Positions 22,354-35,380 are shown, counted from the stretch's first letter. The stretch is 64,000 nucleotides of DNA from Spirodela intermedia (GCA_902729315.2 LR746266.1:67001-131000); one strand, 5' to 3'. Notes: generated by a model from the sequence alone, not told the origin. Numbers and translations are program-made.

Positions 22354-24530
22354 CTGCAATATTGGGGTGGAAAAGGAAGCTGATATCTGAGATGACTATA
22401 TATAATGAAAGCAACAAAATATAAATATTACAGATGTTGTCCCTCGATCAAAACCAAAAACAGACCTCTGTGTCGAAGATAAGAATCTGGATCAAAGCTG
22501 GAGAATTATGAGATTCAACATATTCAAAGAGGAAAATAAATTAACGGAGAATAATTGGAAAGAGAAAACAAAAATACATCACCGCCTCTGCACATTGCCA
22601 GCGACAGAAGTAGAGAAGAATGAAGGACAGTTTTTTTTTCAAGAACAGCTTATTTAAGATAGAAAATGTCTCTACCAGATCCTGCCCCTGAACCACGTCT
22701 CTAAGGGCAACCACATCTGCTCCATAGAACCTTTGTAATGGTGACAGGCTAGGTCTGGACAGGCTTGGAAATGGCCCTTTCCCTAACCTATAGTTGTTAG
22801 CTCAGTTCCCATCATTTGCACTTCTAAATCACAGCACAAGCTACCTATGTCTGGACACTTTCTGCTCATTTCATCTAAAGTTTTATAGCCCCATCCGACA
22901 GCCTGTCAGTCAAGAAGGATCTTGGCTCCATCAGATCAAACCCAGCGATCTCATAACCAAGGTTATGCTCTCAAACCTTCATTCAAACCTCTTTATGACA
23001 GCAGATATGGCAAATGATCAGGGCTGAAACCTTAACTCTTTCCACATTTTCTTATTACATTGCGTTCCAATTTTTGAAAAAATGTGGAAACTTACAAGAT
23101 ATTTCTAACAAGGCATAGAGTTTCTATATATGAAACATTAAAAAACAAACTGAACCAAAGGGCATCCGTGGAGGTTATATGAGGAAAAAAAATTATAGAC
23201 AAATAAAAGCAGACATAACCACACCACTATTCTTCATATTAATAACTAATCCCCTGACAAATGGCCAAGATAAACTACAGAAGGGAAAATTGTTCCAAGA
23301 CACCTGACTCAGCAAGTGACCTTGAAACATAGCTATTCTACAGTCCATACTTCGATCAAGAAGTTCAATGAACTTTTTATTTCAATGTTCATTAAATATA
23401 ATTCATATTAACACCTTGAGTACGATTGCCGTACACAACAGTGCTATACCCCATTACGTGGTTTATTTGAAGAACTTTGTCATTTCTACAACGACCATTT
23501 TCCTTGTTCTTTAGGCATCCCCACTTGAACATGAATATTCCAGGTAAGTTACTTGAGAAAACAAGAACGTTAAATGCATCCAAGTGTATTGTAACCAACT
23601 ACCTTGCAGCAGCGGATCAGCCAGAATGCAGCGCACACATTTCAGTTGATATTCAATGTAATTTCACAAATGAGTACAGTTATAGTCCACACTTTCCACA
23701 TAATTAAATGTTACGTTGAGCAACTTCCTTGTAGTTCACAAAGAAGAATGGGAAGGGGGAGGATTATGGTCTTTTGGGCTTCACTATTCTCAGACGTTCA
23801 GGATGACCGAAGTTTCCAAACCACTGATCCGAAGTTTCTAAACCACTTTAACTGATGCAACTTCCTTCAATAAATGACATATCAGACACAGAATTTGACT
23901 TATCTCATTTGTCATTCTTCACTTGATAGTAATAAGAATGACATAAACACGGCTACAAGTTACTCTATACAATATAATCGCTTGCCTTCTTCATATATTT
24001 AGTTTATGGAAATGAGATGATGACAATGAATTTCTTGATTATCGTTTAGTCTCGTGTTTATTAGAGCAGGTGTAATCTGACTTAATAAAAAAGATGCAAG
24101 CAAACTAAATCTACAATGTAGCGACTTCATAAGATCAGGCCCACAGAGGATTCCATAAGAGCCAGGCATTACTCAATTCAGCGTTCAAATTGCAGCAAAC
24201 AGAATATCATTAACTCAAAACCATGTTACATATCCACAATGTCGCGACTTCATTGTCTAGACATTACAAAGCTATTTTATACTTTACGAGACTAAAACAG
24301 AGCAAAGTCAATCTTAGTTCGCCATTCTGATTGAAATCCTAAATCTTGTTCAAGGCCGTTAACAAAAAGGTAACATTTGAGGTTTCCAAGTAATACCGAT
24401 TTTGCTCATCCACCGCCCAAAGAATAATCACTATGATTATTGTACATGCCATACCTCTCTTCGTTGTTAAACTCGGTTACTTGCGTACGCAGCTGGCTTT
24501 GATGATAGACCCCCAGGCTCTGTTGGAAGA
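22354..24530. other. Unassigned sequence upstream of the SKI2 fragment
   Basis: No convincing exon, LTR or RNA gene was found. The missing upstream SKI2 exons (those with the DEVH and SAT motifs) were looked for on the minus strand and not seen. Confidence 0.4.
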
Positions 24531-24564
24531 ATTTCGTTGGAAACCGCAGATTCAGTGTTGGGAG

Positions 24565-25345
24565 ATGCAGACTCGTACGAAGTTAACTTTCGATTTGTCG
24601 TTGGCCATCTGGTCCTGCCGGCAAGCTTGCCCCTCTCCTGCATCCATGGGAAGGCTCTGTCGGCTGATCTTTCACTCCGCCAGCGGGCCACCTTCCATGT
24701 GAAGCCTATCAACAGGGCCTGTATCCCTTGTCAGCGGTCAACCTCGGTGTGGCCAACCACACTGGAATTACTTCGGTTCACAGAACTTTCGAAATTGACA
24801 TACGTAATAACATGGTCGTGGCCGCCGCTCTCGGACAACAAACAGATTGTAAAGCGTTCTTCGTCGCCAGCCACACGCACGAGTGAATGAACGAACATAC
24901 AGCTCGAAGAAAAGACTAGCGGTACAGAGAACGGATCGAATGATCACCGACCTACTTCGTACGCCACTGGCGGTAGCAATCTACAAGGAAGTATTCTTCG
25001 AATAACGTAGAAGAAAGAGGAACAAGAGAACTCTTCCTCCCCTTTCCAGCTGCAAAGCGAAAGAGGATCCAGATAGCCGCAGCGGCCACACGAACAAAAG
25101 CAGTGGTGGCGCCTCCCCTCGTTAGAATCTAGAATTCCAACGAGCTCAGCCATTTGTCGTAGTAGACGCAATTCTTCGGAGAGATCACCCCATCCGGCGT
25201 GCACTCGGCGATCCTGGGGCAGACTCCGCAGGGTATTGAGCCGAAGGCTCCCATCTTCGGCCCCCCACCGCCCTCCCTCGGGCATCTGTAGCACTTCTTC
25301 CCCGGCGGCAGCCCGACGAATTCCCCTTTCCCGGTGCTCGTCACC
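24565..25345 (-). repeat. Source copy of an inverted segmental duplication (RPC6 3' end and flank)
   Basis: The last third of RPC6 and about 560 bp beyond its stop reappear on the opposite strand at 49226-49843. Shared landmarks in order are the cysteine-motif exon end, the bases after the stop, a GTGGCGTACGAAGTAGG stretch, GATCATTCGATCCG, CATGGAAGGTGGCCCG and GATGCAGGAGAGGGG. The copy lacks about 140 bp from the middle of the flank. Confidence 0.8.
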
Positions 25346-25908
25346 TCCAGCACTTCCCCGTCCAGAACCAAGGCGCCCATGATCTCTCCGATCTGCTGCA
25401 CGCTACAGTCCACCTTGAAGGCCCTCGAATCCCGGATGGAACTCGCAATCGACTCCAGAGTGGCCACGCCGCCCGGGCCGTTCTCCACTGCCCGGCGGCA
25501 CAGCGGCCGGAGCACGCTGATGAACTCAACGTCCAGGTCGCCGTCTACGTACCAGGAGCCGCCCGAGATTTCATTATTGGGCTCAAACTCGGCAGCCATG
25601 ACCATCTTGCGGCCGCGGTTGCGGTAGTTGACGACGTCCTTGATGAGGCCCTTGCCCTTGAGGGCGTTGATGATCTTGGTGGGCATGTTGCCGGCGAGAC
25701 CCATCTCAGCCTTGAGGTCGGCCGTCCACATCCCCATATCCCCCTTCCTCCAGATGGCATCGTACGCCTTGCGCTCCGTCTCAGAGAGATGCGCGAGCCG
25801 CTGCTCCTGGGGACCGCCTGGCGCCGCCGTCCCCAAGGCCGGCGCACGCTGCGGCCGCTTCGGTGAGGGCATCGGGGCCGCTAGCGCCCCCGCAGGTCGC
25901 CGACCCAT
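25129..25908 (-). CDS. RPC6: RPC6, RNA polymerase III subunit (RPC34/RPC39 family)
   Basis: A single intact exon of 259 residues. RPC6 belongs to the RPC3-RPC6-RPC7 trimer that opens promoters for transcription of tRNA and 5S genes in the nucleus. The N-terminal linker is Pro/Ala-rich. The first winged helix begins near LSETERKAYDAIW (about residue 41) and includes KIINALKGKGLIKDVVNYRN. A second winged helix covers roughly residues 120-190 and includes the block FEPNNEISGGSWYVDGDLD. The C-terminus holds CGVCPRIAEC with two further residues in the pattern C-x2-C-x5-C-x10-C, the arrangement that binds a 4Fe-4S cluster in the human homologue. The ATG at 25908 gives a length close to plant relatives. 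A truncated inverted copy of its 3' end lies at 49.2 kb. Confidence 0.93.
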   Translation of the reverse strand: MGRRPAGALAAPMPSPKRPQRAPALGTAAPGGPQEQRLAHLSETERKAYDAIWRKGDMGMWTADLKAEMGLAGNMPTKIINALKGKGLIKDVVNYRNRGRKMVMAAEFEPNNEISGGSWYVDGDLDVEFISVLRPLCRRAVENGPGGVATLESIASSIRDSRAFKVDCSVQQIGEIMGALVLDGEVLEVTSTGKGEFVGLPPGKKCYRCPREGGGGPKMGAFGSIPCGVCPRIAECTPDGVISPKNCVYYDKWLSSLEF

Positions 25909-28119
25909 CTCCTCCTCCCTCGCCCTCCCTGTGCCGAATGGAGACTAACTCGCCTATAAATGCCGCCGCGTTTCTCGCGGGGGATGGAAAACCCTGATTC
26001 AAAAAAATAAAAATTTGAAAAAACCCTGATATGTCGACCGTATTCACAGTCGGCCCGCCGACGATAAAAGATGCCGCCCACATGTCTGGCACGTGCGCAG
26101 CAATTCGAACCCGGTCCGTGAAGCGTTTCCGTGTCATCTAGAAGAAGAGTGGCATCCGGGCGCCGGGAAGGGCGAGAATCAAGGTGAGTTCGATGCTTTG
26201 GGCTCCAGTTCTGTTGGTGGATCCCAATCAGCCAGAGTACTTACTAGAAATACCGCGCAACGTAAAGTTCTGAGACCAACAAAAGCCCCAATTTCGTTGT
26301 CTCGCGTTCAGGAATTCGGCCATCTTTAAATGGTAACATGAATGTGTGAAATCGAACGTGCAAACCAAATTCCGCCCCCTCGATTTGCATCGAGCTCCAT
26401 CTCCTCCGTTGAACGCATCTGGTTGACAACTACAGTCCCATGCTCACACGCCGCCGGGAGGACCATTTCACCCGGAGAACGAGCGGGTCCAGAATACCGT
26501 GCCGGCCAGTGTTCTCTCCTCTGGCCAAGGTGGGAAAAACCCTGCCGCCGGTGGAGAGGACGGATTGTCCGGGAGCCGTCGAAAGAGATTGGCAGGTCCG
26601 CCCCGTCCCCAAGGAATGCGCCCCATGGTTCCTCTCAGACCACGATGGTCGGAAAGGAGTAAACTAAATCGCTAAATGTGGCCTCCGACGGCAACTCCTC
26701 GTAGATCATCACCTCAGACTCCCCTCCCACCGCCGCTGCTTCGGTGCCCACCCGAAGGGTCGTGCCTGATCGAGAAAGGGAACATCGCCATTTGCGTTAC
26801 AAGTTTTCCGCGCCAGAGTGAGGAGTCCAGCTCCTACTCACAAGCAGCGTATATCTCAACACTACTTCACTGATAGACGTCGACATAGCACCATGCGCGA
26901 TGATGAAAATAAGCGGTCGAGTATGGAAATTAGAACAGAATTCTAGAAGGCGCGCGTCCGAGGCGCCGAAGCTCCGGAGACGAGTCATGAATCCGTACAG
27001 CGGCTACCGTGATATTTCTGCTGCTTACAGTTCGCCACGGCCAAGGGAATCGGACTAAGAAATGAGGTCATGAAAAATGCTTACCCCGCTCATGCCGCTG
27101 AACAGCAGTCCCTCTCTCCATGTCTCGAGGTCTCGCATCAAAGCGTTGACGCCACGAATTCCGCGCGCGCAGGTCGGACATCTATGCTACCCCCGGGCAT
27201 CTTGCAGACCGCCGAAGTAACACTAGAAAACGTAGCCAGATGTACACGTTCTGTCTGAGAATCGACAAAGAGCCCAGCAACAGATTTGACTCTGAGGGTC
27301 ATTCGACCGCATCATCGATCCCTCATATTACTTTTAGGTTTCTGATCCCACCAGAGACGGCAGGTTCGTCAGGAACGTCCCATATTACTTTTGGCAGCTG
27401 CACGGGAGATAAGTTGCTGGCATGCCGATTCAGGCATTTATTGAAGCAGCGATGCAGAAGCGATGGTCTGACCCGTGCGATACCTCAAGCGAAACCACCA
27501 GAAGCTATGACAGTGCCCGCCGATTCCCTCCCAGTCCGATATCGCAGCACACCCTGAAGAGCATCCCCCACACAGAGCCATGGTTTGAGTGGCGATCCAG
27601 CCAGTCATCGGCCGCCGTCGTAATGGAGTAAGAGATCGCATCCGAAAACATAAGACACCCGAAAATAGTACTGTTGTATTAGAAAATGGCTTGAATCTGA
27701 TGACCGAGATATTCGAGAAGAAGATACAAAGAAAGTAATAGTGATTTCAGAAGAAGGGGGAAGAATGACATACGGATATAGTTTTGTGGAACACAGAAAC
27801 AAATACAACTTCTCTCGGCCACCAAAATGAAAAAAATCATGAATGAGGAAATAAACTACAGAAAATGGAGGAGAATAAACTCACAACTAAAACCTCAAAA
27901 AGGGAAAGACATAGGATCGCTGATTTCTGTCGGCAGAGAGAAATGATTTTCATCTTGTTTTCTCCCCGAGCTCCCTTTTTTCACTGTATTTTATACAAAA
28001 GGGGCAGGACTGAATCGAATTGCCACAAACAATCAACAACTAATGTAAATGAAAACTGTGAGAAGAAAATAGATTAATGACTCACAGTAAATGCCAAGTT
28101 CAAACAACTGTCTTCGTCT
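25909..28119. other. RPC6 upstream region, no further gene seen
   Basis: The first few hundred bases probably hold the RPC6 promoter and leader. Beyond that, open frames are short and unlike any family I know. No LTR or other repeat boundary was found until about 28120. Confidence 0.4.
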
Positions 28120-28124
28120 GTCTT

Positions 28125-28163
<39 letters not shown>

Positions 28164-28345
28164 TTAATTAATTAAAGTTCTGATTTGAGCATTTATATCA
28201 TCTCTTATCTCTGGATGGATTACAAAAGTACCTTTCACCATGATAGAAAAACAAACAGAAGCACTGTTTTTTTTTAGGCCACTCCTCTGCTCTCATTGGC
28301 CCAGTGCTTGGCCCAATAGGCTCTTAAAACAGAAGAAAATCCCAG
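28120..28345 (-). repeat. Copia LTR fragment (solo)
   Basis: Read on the minus strand, this segment matches the LTR at 41147-41424. Shared stretches include ATTGGGCCAAGCA, a TTTGTTTTTCTATCATG/TTTGCTTTTCTATTATG pair, CTTTTGTAATC and AGAACTTTAA, and both end in a (CT)n run. No internal copia sequence is attached. The outer boundaries are approximate. Confidence 0.6.
28127..28155. repeat. (GA)n microsatellite
   Basis: About 14 GA units in the copia LTR fragment; the related LTR at 41.4 kb has a CT run at the same place. Confidence 0.85.
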
Positions 28346-29038
28346 CACAAGCCTCGCTGATTTCAGTCCCCCACTACATCCTTTGATGTCGACGTTGTGG
28401 GTTAACCTGAGTTGGTCACATAGCACGGTCCTGAAGAGTGATGTTTCTTGTGCTGAATATGCTTGTGACAGTGAAGACGCAGAGGGCATGATGCAGGACA
28501 AGGGCCAAAATAAATCTCCTTAAAAAGAGCTACACATTAATCTTTAAAGTTTACTTAAATTAGAACTTTGAGGGCTTAATATTCGGATGATCCTACAATT
28601 TTAAGAGAATTAGGATCATTAATTACTTGTTGGGTTATCTAATTCAAAGAATCAAACAGTACTTCTCAACAAGAGTTTGGATCATCAATCTTTCACACAA
28701 GAGTAGCTATCTTATGAATCTCACAAATTCTAAGAATAGAGATTTAAAAATAATGACCAACTTCAAAAGAAATTTAAAAATCAATTCACCTTTGTAATAG
28801 AGATTTTTGATATCTTCAAGATTCTTATTGCTTCGAGTTCCATGAGCTTTGTTAATGATTTTCCAAGATTCAGACTTAGTGGTTCGCAGTAAGGAGTGGA
28901 TTGATGTGGTTTGAAGGGAGTGGGCTGTTTGAGCCGAGAGGTATAAATAAGGTCCAGAAGTGAGGTGAAATAATAAAATAATGATGAAAAGAAAAAAAAG
29001 TGGATAGAAAAAAGGAGGCGAAATGAGAGGGCGTCGGC

Positions 29039-29042
<4 letters not shown>

Positions 29043-29094
<52 letters not shown>
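29043..29094. repeat. (GA)26 microsatellite
   Basis: Uninterrupted dinucleotide run of 52 bases. Confidence 0.95.
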
Positions 29095-29099
<5 letters not shown>

Positions 29100-29279
29100 G
29101 GAGGGAACATGGCGACAGCGGGAGAGAAAAGAAAGAGGGTTCTTGTGAGGACGAGAACCAAGGGTGAATTTAAATATTGACTAAAGGGGCGAAATGAGAG
29201 TGGTCTTGTTGGGAAGAGAGGCTAAAGTCGGTAGGTGGTGACAGTGAGAGAAAGAAGGGAAGAAGGTTTCGCGATCATA

Positions 29280-29560
29280 GTGATGGGGTGGACGACGAGG
29301 AGGCAGGATGACGGCGACCAGGCGGACGGCGACCAGGCGGAACGGCGGCGATGGGGTGGACGGCGAAGAGGCAGGACGACGAGGAGGTGGAACGGTGGCG
29401 ACTGGTCGGACGGCGAGGAGTCGGAACGGCAGCAACGGGTGAGGTGGAACAGACGGTGAAAAGGTTGGACGATGGCGATAGAGGAGAGGAAAGAAGGTGG
29501 GTTTGGTGACAAGGCGGCGGATGGCTAGAAGGCAGAATGGTGGCGATGGGGAGGATAGCT
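29280..29560. repeat. Degenerate G-rich minisatellite
   Basis: Irregular tandem units built from GGACGGCGA, AGGCGGAACGG and GGCGATGGGGT. They create repetitive Pro/Arg-rich open frames on the minus strand that I do not believe are coding. Confidence 0.6.
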
Positions 29561-30133
29561 AGGAGGTGGAACGGCTGCAGTGGCAGGAGAAAGGAAAGAG
29601 AGGCCTGGCAACGGGAAGGAACGAAGACGACGTGGGGAAGAGAAAAGACGAAGGTACCCCTAATCCAAGAGGCGAGCGAAAGAGAGTATGAACCCATAAT
29701 CCAAGAGCCGAATGAGGGAGAAGGAACCCCTAATCCAAGAGGTGAGAAGATAACAAGAATCTTCTTGATTCCAAATTTAATTTCAACTTTTTTTTTCAGT
29801 ATTCTTGAGTTTGAGTATTTATAGGAAATAGAAGAAATTAGTTAGAAACATTCCCTCCCAAAGGATGCCAAGTGGTGTCTCTTGGAGGGAGAGACGCCTT
29901 CCTTAGGGGAGGAGTACATAGGTGACGTGGCCTCTTCTCCTCCATCTTCTTCCTCCGCCTCGTGGGTCCATCTAGGATAATGAACCCTCATGTTGACTCC
30001 ATGAGGGCATGTTGGGAGGAAACGGGGCACTTGATCTGTGCTATCTGGGTGGCCTTTTCATGCAGCAAGATCCGTGACTTTGTCTGCTGCGGATTGCAAC
30101 AGTACGCTCTCCCTTTCTTGTTCTAGATTGCTC

Positions 30134-30136
<3 letters not shown>

Positions 30137-30164
<28 letters not shown>
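30137..30164. repeat. (AT)14 microsatellite
   Basis: Uninterrupted AT dinucleotide run of 28 bases. Confidence 0.95.
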
Positions 30165-30168
<4 letters not shown>

Positions 30169-30413
30169 CACTACACTGTAAATGTCATAGACAACAAACA
30201 TTGGGCCCTCAATAAATTACGATTATCGATTATCAATAGTTATCCTCCGACTACTCTTATGCGATAACCTATAACTTTTGGCCAAAATCAGCACCACTTC
30301 AAATGGGTTTTTGTTGAGTACTCTGATGCACCACAAGCATCTAATGTGCCCCCAAACTTGGGTCAGTGAGCACACTAGAGGAAGATGAACACCCCCATAT
30401 TTATTCCCAAATA

Positions 30414-30418
30414 GAACC
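30414..30418. repeat. Left target-site duplication GAACC
   Basis: GAACC abuts the left LTR terminus and is repeated exactly at 39465-39469 after the right terminus. Five bp is the usual length for Ty3/gypsy integration. Confidence 0.8.
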
Positions 30419-31440
30419 TGATGTGACTCAGTCATTGTATATTAAATCACGCAAATATAAAATTTATAAAACTAGAAAATATGAATTTTTAGATATTTAT
30501 AAGTATTTCTAAATAAATATATTAATTATAATTCAATAAAAATTCCAAAAATAGCAGTAATTTTCCAGGTCGATCACAAAGATGTAATAATATCTGGTAA
30601 TTATTTAGAATTTTTCTCAATGAATACGATTTTCTTATGAATTTTATACTAAGAAATAAAAAAGAAATATATTTAAAATTCACAAAAAAAAAGGAAATAA
30701 GGGTGCGGACATTATGATGATGTCAACACCCGGCAAATACGAATCAGGCGGAAATAAAGTTCCACCCGGCGATTCTTACGTAAGTGATTACAGATAACTT
30801 AATTAGTTAAATTAAGATCTATAAAAGTCGAAAGAATCGTAATTGAACGAAGTATAGTTTGGTAAATTAAAATCACACAAAGTATCACTAAATGAAGTGT
30901 AAATTAAATTGAAAGCAGGAAAATAGAGTTCCGGCGTCGTGACGGCGATGCGTCGGTGATGCACCGGAATCCTGAGCGTTCGAGAGGATCGTCGTGTAGT
31001 GTCCACGGCCTTGAAGGCTCTCCTTGGACAAAGATGACGTGGGCAATCTCTAGATCTTCTCGCGAAGTCTAGAGATCAATGAATTGGGTTGTCGAATCGT
31101 CTCCGGCGGCTGTCACCCGGCAGAGCGGAAAAACGGCAACTTTATGGCTCTCCGGCGGCTGTCACCCGATGGAGAGGAGCTGGATGGAGGTGGGGCGTGT
31201 GTCAGGGAGGTTCATCCTCAGGTCTGCGCAGTAAGAGGAGGCTCTTCATCGCATCTGGTACACTCTCAGGAGGTGGCGACTGGTCTCCCGACGGATCGCC
31301 CTCTTCCCGACGACGACTTATTCGTCAATCAATCGGAGATGATTTACTCGATAGATTCGCGATCCTTTTATCGTGAATCATTCAGCAATTTTAGTAGCAA
31401 TGCTTCACGAATCGCGTTGACGAGATTTTCGTTCAGCTAC
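30419..31440 (-). repeat. 3' half of an Athila-family LTR, minus orientation
   Basis: It matches the left 1.2 kb of the complete LTR at 45128-47070 (TGATGTGACT start; shared CTTACGTAAGTGATT, ATCACACAAAGTATCACTAAAT, and the GGAGGTGG...GTTCATCCTCA blocks), but many CpGs are retained. It stops abruptly at about 31440, just before gag-like sequence, without a primer-binding site. Confidence 0.8.
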
Positions 31441-31461
31441 TAACTTTTTCCCTCGAATTTA

Positions 31462-32390
31462 TTGATTTTTATGCATGATAGAAGATCTTTGCATCCAAGG
31501 CTAGAAAATCCTTTCATTATTTCATTCAAAAATAAAAATCTGAAAGAAAAGTTAATTTTGATAGATCCTAAAGGAAGTACAAGTCAAACTGAGAACAATC
31601 CTATGACCATGAAAAATTATTATATCCCTGATTCATTTCAAAGAGCATCTAATATTAGAGTCCCATTAGCACCCACTATTAAATTCGAAATAAATCCAAA
31701 AAAATTTCAAATGCTCCTTAATTTTCATAGATTACCTTTAGAGGAACCTCATCAGCACTTAGAAAATTTTCATATGGTCTGTGATTTAGTTAATCTCCCT
31801 CAAGTTACACCGGAAATTATTAAGATGAAATTATTCCCTCATACACTTAGAGACAAAGCTAATCATTGGCTATCCACATTAGATAGAGAATTAACTAGCT
31901 AGAAAGATATAGAACCGGCCTTCCTTTGAAAATTTTATCCTTTAAGAAAAACTCAATATATGAGAAAACATATATAGAGTTTTTCTCAAAGACTAGGAGA
32001 AACTTTGCATGAGACATGAGAAAAATTCAAAGATTTACTTAGAAAGTGTCCTCATATACCCAAGTGGCAGCTCAATAGAATTTTTTATGATGGATTATTA
32101 GAACAATATAGAAATATGGTTGATTATATATGTGGAGGTGCTTTTATGGAGAAAACTCCTGATAAGATTTACAGTTTTTATGAGAATTTAAGTGAAAATT
32201 CTAGAGATTAAGCCTCTTTTGAATTATATGACAAGGATAAGAAGAGAGGAATTTATGAATTGTATCATGATGATGATTCTAAACTTAGAAATGAGGTTAA
32301 TCAGATTAATCAAAGATTAGAAAAACTTGATTTACTTATTGACAATATTAAAAAGCCTTTTAACCCTCAACTTAATTCGAATAGTACGTC
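31462..32390 (+). pseudogene. Athila/Tat-like gag (broken)
   Basis: Gag of the element. Readable blocks include INPKKFQMLLNFHRLPLEEP, QHLENFHMVCDLVNLPQ, KLFPHTLRDKANHWLSTLD and, after an in-frame TAG where tryptophan is expected, the segment with LRKCPHIPKWQLNRIFYDGL. These follow the Ty3/gypsy retrotransposon gag domain order. Several TAG/TGA/TAA stops interrupt it, and a frame change near 32400 separates it from the downstream pol frame. Confidence 0.8.
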
Positions 32391-32639
32391 TTATGTATGG
32401 TAAAAATTATTATTTTGAATTTCAATGTTATAATTTAGATCAATCATTTCACCCTATACAAAAATAAGTGCAAGTAGCTCATGGTTTTAATAGAAATAGG
32501 GAACATATTTTAAATTCTTATAATCCTAATTGGAGGAATAATTTTTCATGAAGAGACCCAAATAATATTCAAAATCTAGAAGCACTTAGACCCAATTCAA
32601 ACTCTGAATTTTGTCCAAAATAAAAAAATAGATTTCAGA

Positions 32640-33990
32640 AAAATCAGCCCTCTCAAACCCAACCTGATGCTATAGAAATGATGCAACAAATGAGCCAAAT
32701 GATGCAACAAACTATGAATCAAATGATGCAGCACCAGAAATAAATTATAGAGGCCCTTGGAAATAAGAGAGAAGAGGGACAACTACCTAGTCAGCCTATA
32801 GAAAATCCAGGGAACCGCCCAACAATAGGATTTCAGCATGGGGAGTCTAGTAGCACGAATCTAGGAAAAAACCCACGAAATGAAAATGTTAGGACAGTGA
32901 ATGTATTAAGGAGTGGTAAGATCTTACATGATCCTTATCCCCAAACATTAGAAGAAAAAGAAAACGTGGACAACCCAAAACAAAATCAAATAGGAGTAGA
33001 AGAGGATTTTATAGATTCTACCAAAGAAATTTTGAAAAAGAGGACAACCATTCCATTTCCTAAAGCTCTAGGGCCTAGATAAAGAAAGAAAAAGGAACAC
33101 AATGAAGAAATAAAGAAAATTTTACAAGATATACAAATTAGCCTTCCTTTACTCACTGCCATTGAACATATTCCTAAATATGCTAAAGTTTTGAAAGAAA
33201 TGTGTACACCAAAAAGGGCACCTAGAGTAGAAAAATTATCTATGCATGCTAGTGCATTATTATTAAAACAATTACCATTTAAATTGAGAGATACAGGTGC
33301 CTCTTTAATTTCGTGTGATATTGGTGAATTCATTTTTCAAAATGCATTACTTGACACCGGTGCTAGTATTAATTTATTACATGCAAGTATTTGCGATAAA
33401 TTTAATATTTCTGATCTTAAACCTTCTACTATTACCTTACAATTTGCTGATAGATCCATAAAACATCTTAAATGAATTTTAGAAAATGTGATAGTGACAG
33501 TTAAAGGGTGTAAATTTCCAGCTGATTTTGTAGTACTGGAAATGAATTTTAATGGACAGTTTTATGATACACCAATCATCCTAGGGAGACCATTTTTGCA
33601 TACAGCAAATATGAATATTAATTTTCCCACAGGTATTGCGAAAATTTCATGTGGAGATCAATTAGTAGAAATTAAAATTTTTGAGGTATCAAATGATCTT
33701 AAGAAATCCCAAGTATATGATTGTTATACTATAGATCTTCTAGATGATTTTGATGATCCAGATATTATTGATGACTGTGTGTTGGAAGAATTAGAGGAAA
33801 TAGAGAATATAAATTTAGAAGAAAAGAAAGAGGAAGATCATCTGAATTTAGAGTTGAAACCTCTTCCTTCTAGTTTAAAATATATGTTTTTAGAGGAAAA
33901 TAATTCATTTTATGTTATTATTGCAGCTGATTTGAGTAATAAACAGGAAGAAGAATTATTAGATGTACTTCAAAAAAATAAGAAGGCTAT
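32640..33990 (+). pseudogene. Gag-pol linker and aspartic protease (broken)
   Basis: A Met/Gln-rich segment (MMQQMSQMMQQTMNQMMQ) is followed by VLRSGKILHDPYPQ, a basic linker and a retropepsin-like domain. Its catalytic motif is LLDTGASINLL at about 33347-33380, with the flap/ILGRPFLHTA block near 33570. The order and motifs are typical of Athila/Tat elements. Three stops (near 32740, 33080 and 33473) interrupt it. Confidence 0.8.
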
Positions 33991-34000
33991 GGGCTGAAAA

Positions 34001-35380
34001 ATGGATGATCTAAAAGGCATTGATATGAGAGTATGCATGCATAGTATATATTTAGAGGAGGGGGCTAGAACTAGCAGGGAACCACAACGAAGATTAAATC
34101 CTAACATGATGGAAATTGTAAAAAAAGAAATTTTAAAGTGGCTAGCTGCTGATATTATTTACCCTATTTCAAATAGCAAATGGGTTAGTCTTACACAAGT
34201 AGTGCCAAAAAAATCAGGGATCACGGTTATAAAAAATAAAAATAGGGATGAAATACAAACAAGACTAACTACCGGTTGGAGAGTTTGCATTGATTATAGA
34301 AAATTAAATTCAGTTACTAGAAAATATCATTTTCCCCTACCATTTACTCATCAAATTCTAGAAAAATTAGCTGGAAAAAACTTTTTTTGTTTTCTAGATA
34401 GATACTCTAGTTATAATCAAATTTATATAAACCCTTTAGATTAAGAAAAAACAACTTTCACTTGTCCATTTGGTACTTTTGCTTTTAAATGTATGCCTTT
34501 TAATCTGTGTAATGTTCGAGCCACATTTCAAAGATGTATGTTGTCTATTTTTTCTGATATGATTAGAAAATGCATGGAAATTTTTATGGATGATTTTTTT
34601 GTTTTTGGTGAATCATTTGATGAATGCTTAAATCATTTACAGCATGTATTTAAGAAATGCATAGAGAAAAAATTAGTTTTGAGTTGGGAGAAATCACATT
34701 TTATGGTTAAAGAGGGAGTTGTGTTGGGTCATATTGTGAGTGAAAAGGTTTAGAGGTGGATAGAGCAAAAATTGATATTATATCTAAAATGAAACCTCTG
34801 AATTCAGTAAAATAGATTAGATCTTTCTTGGGTCATGCAGGTTATTACAGAAAATTTATTCAAGATTTTTCGAAAATTTCTAAACCTCTCACCATGCTAT
34901 TATCTAAAGATGTGCCTTTTAATTTTAATGAGAAATATTTTGAGTCTTTTTCCGAAATAAAAAGATTACTTACTGAGGCACCTATTTTACAAGCTCCTGA
35001 TTAGTCTCTTCCCTTTGAAATAATGTGTGATGCATCGAATTATGTAGTGGGGGCCGTTCTAGGACAAACAAAAGAGTCAAAACCCATAGTAATTTCATTA
35101 GTTAGTAAAACTATATCCGATGCTCAATTAAATTATACCACGACTGAAAAAGAGTTATTAGCTGTAGTATTTTCGTTAGAAAGGTTTAGATCATATATTT
35201 TGGGAGCTAAAATTATTATTTATACTGATCATACAGTATTAAAATATCTGTTAAATAAGAAAGATGCAAAGCCACGTTTATTAAGATGGATTTTATTGTT
35301 GTAGGAATTTGACTTAGAAATAAAAGATAAAAAAGGTTTTGAGAATATTGTTGCTGACCATCTTTCTAGATTAAGTGATA
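34001..35380 (+). pseudogene. Reverse transcriptase and RNase H (broken)
   Basis: RT blocks: WVSLTQVVPKKSG, GWRVCIDYRKLNSVTRKYHF, FFCFLDRYSSYNQI, FGTFAFKCMPFNLCNVRATF and FMDDFFVFGESFDECLNHL; the catalytic YxDD appears as FMDDF. A one-base loss in the G run at about 34747 shifts the frame after GHIVSEK. RNase H follows in the new frame ([58 protein letters not shown]). Stops at 34442, about 34814, 35003 and 35303 are further damage. Confidence 0.85.

Larger units (their letters stand above)
28346..30418. other. Repeat-rich intergenic stretch
   Basis: No gene is recognised. The stretch holds a 52-base GA run (29043-29094), a G-rich degenerate minisatellite (29280-29560), three spaced copies of a CCCCTAATCCAAGAG-like unit (29656, 29692, 29726) and an AT run (30137-30164). 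Confidence 0.5.

Noticed and set aside
29181-29512. Minus-strand Pro/Arg/Val-rich frames
   Set aside because: Translation of the degenerate minisatellite, not a protein.
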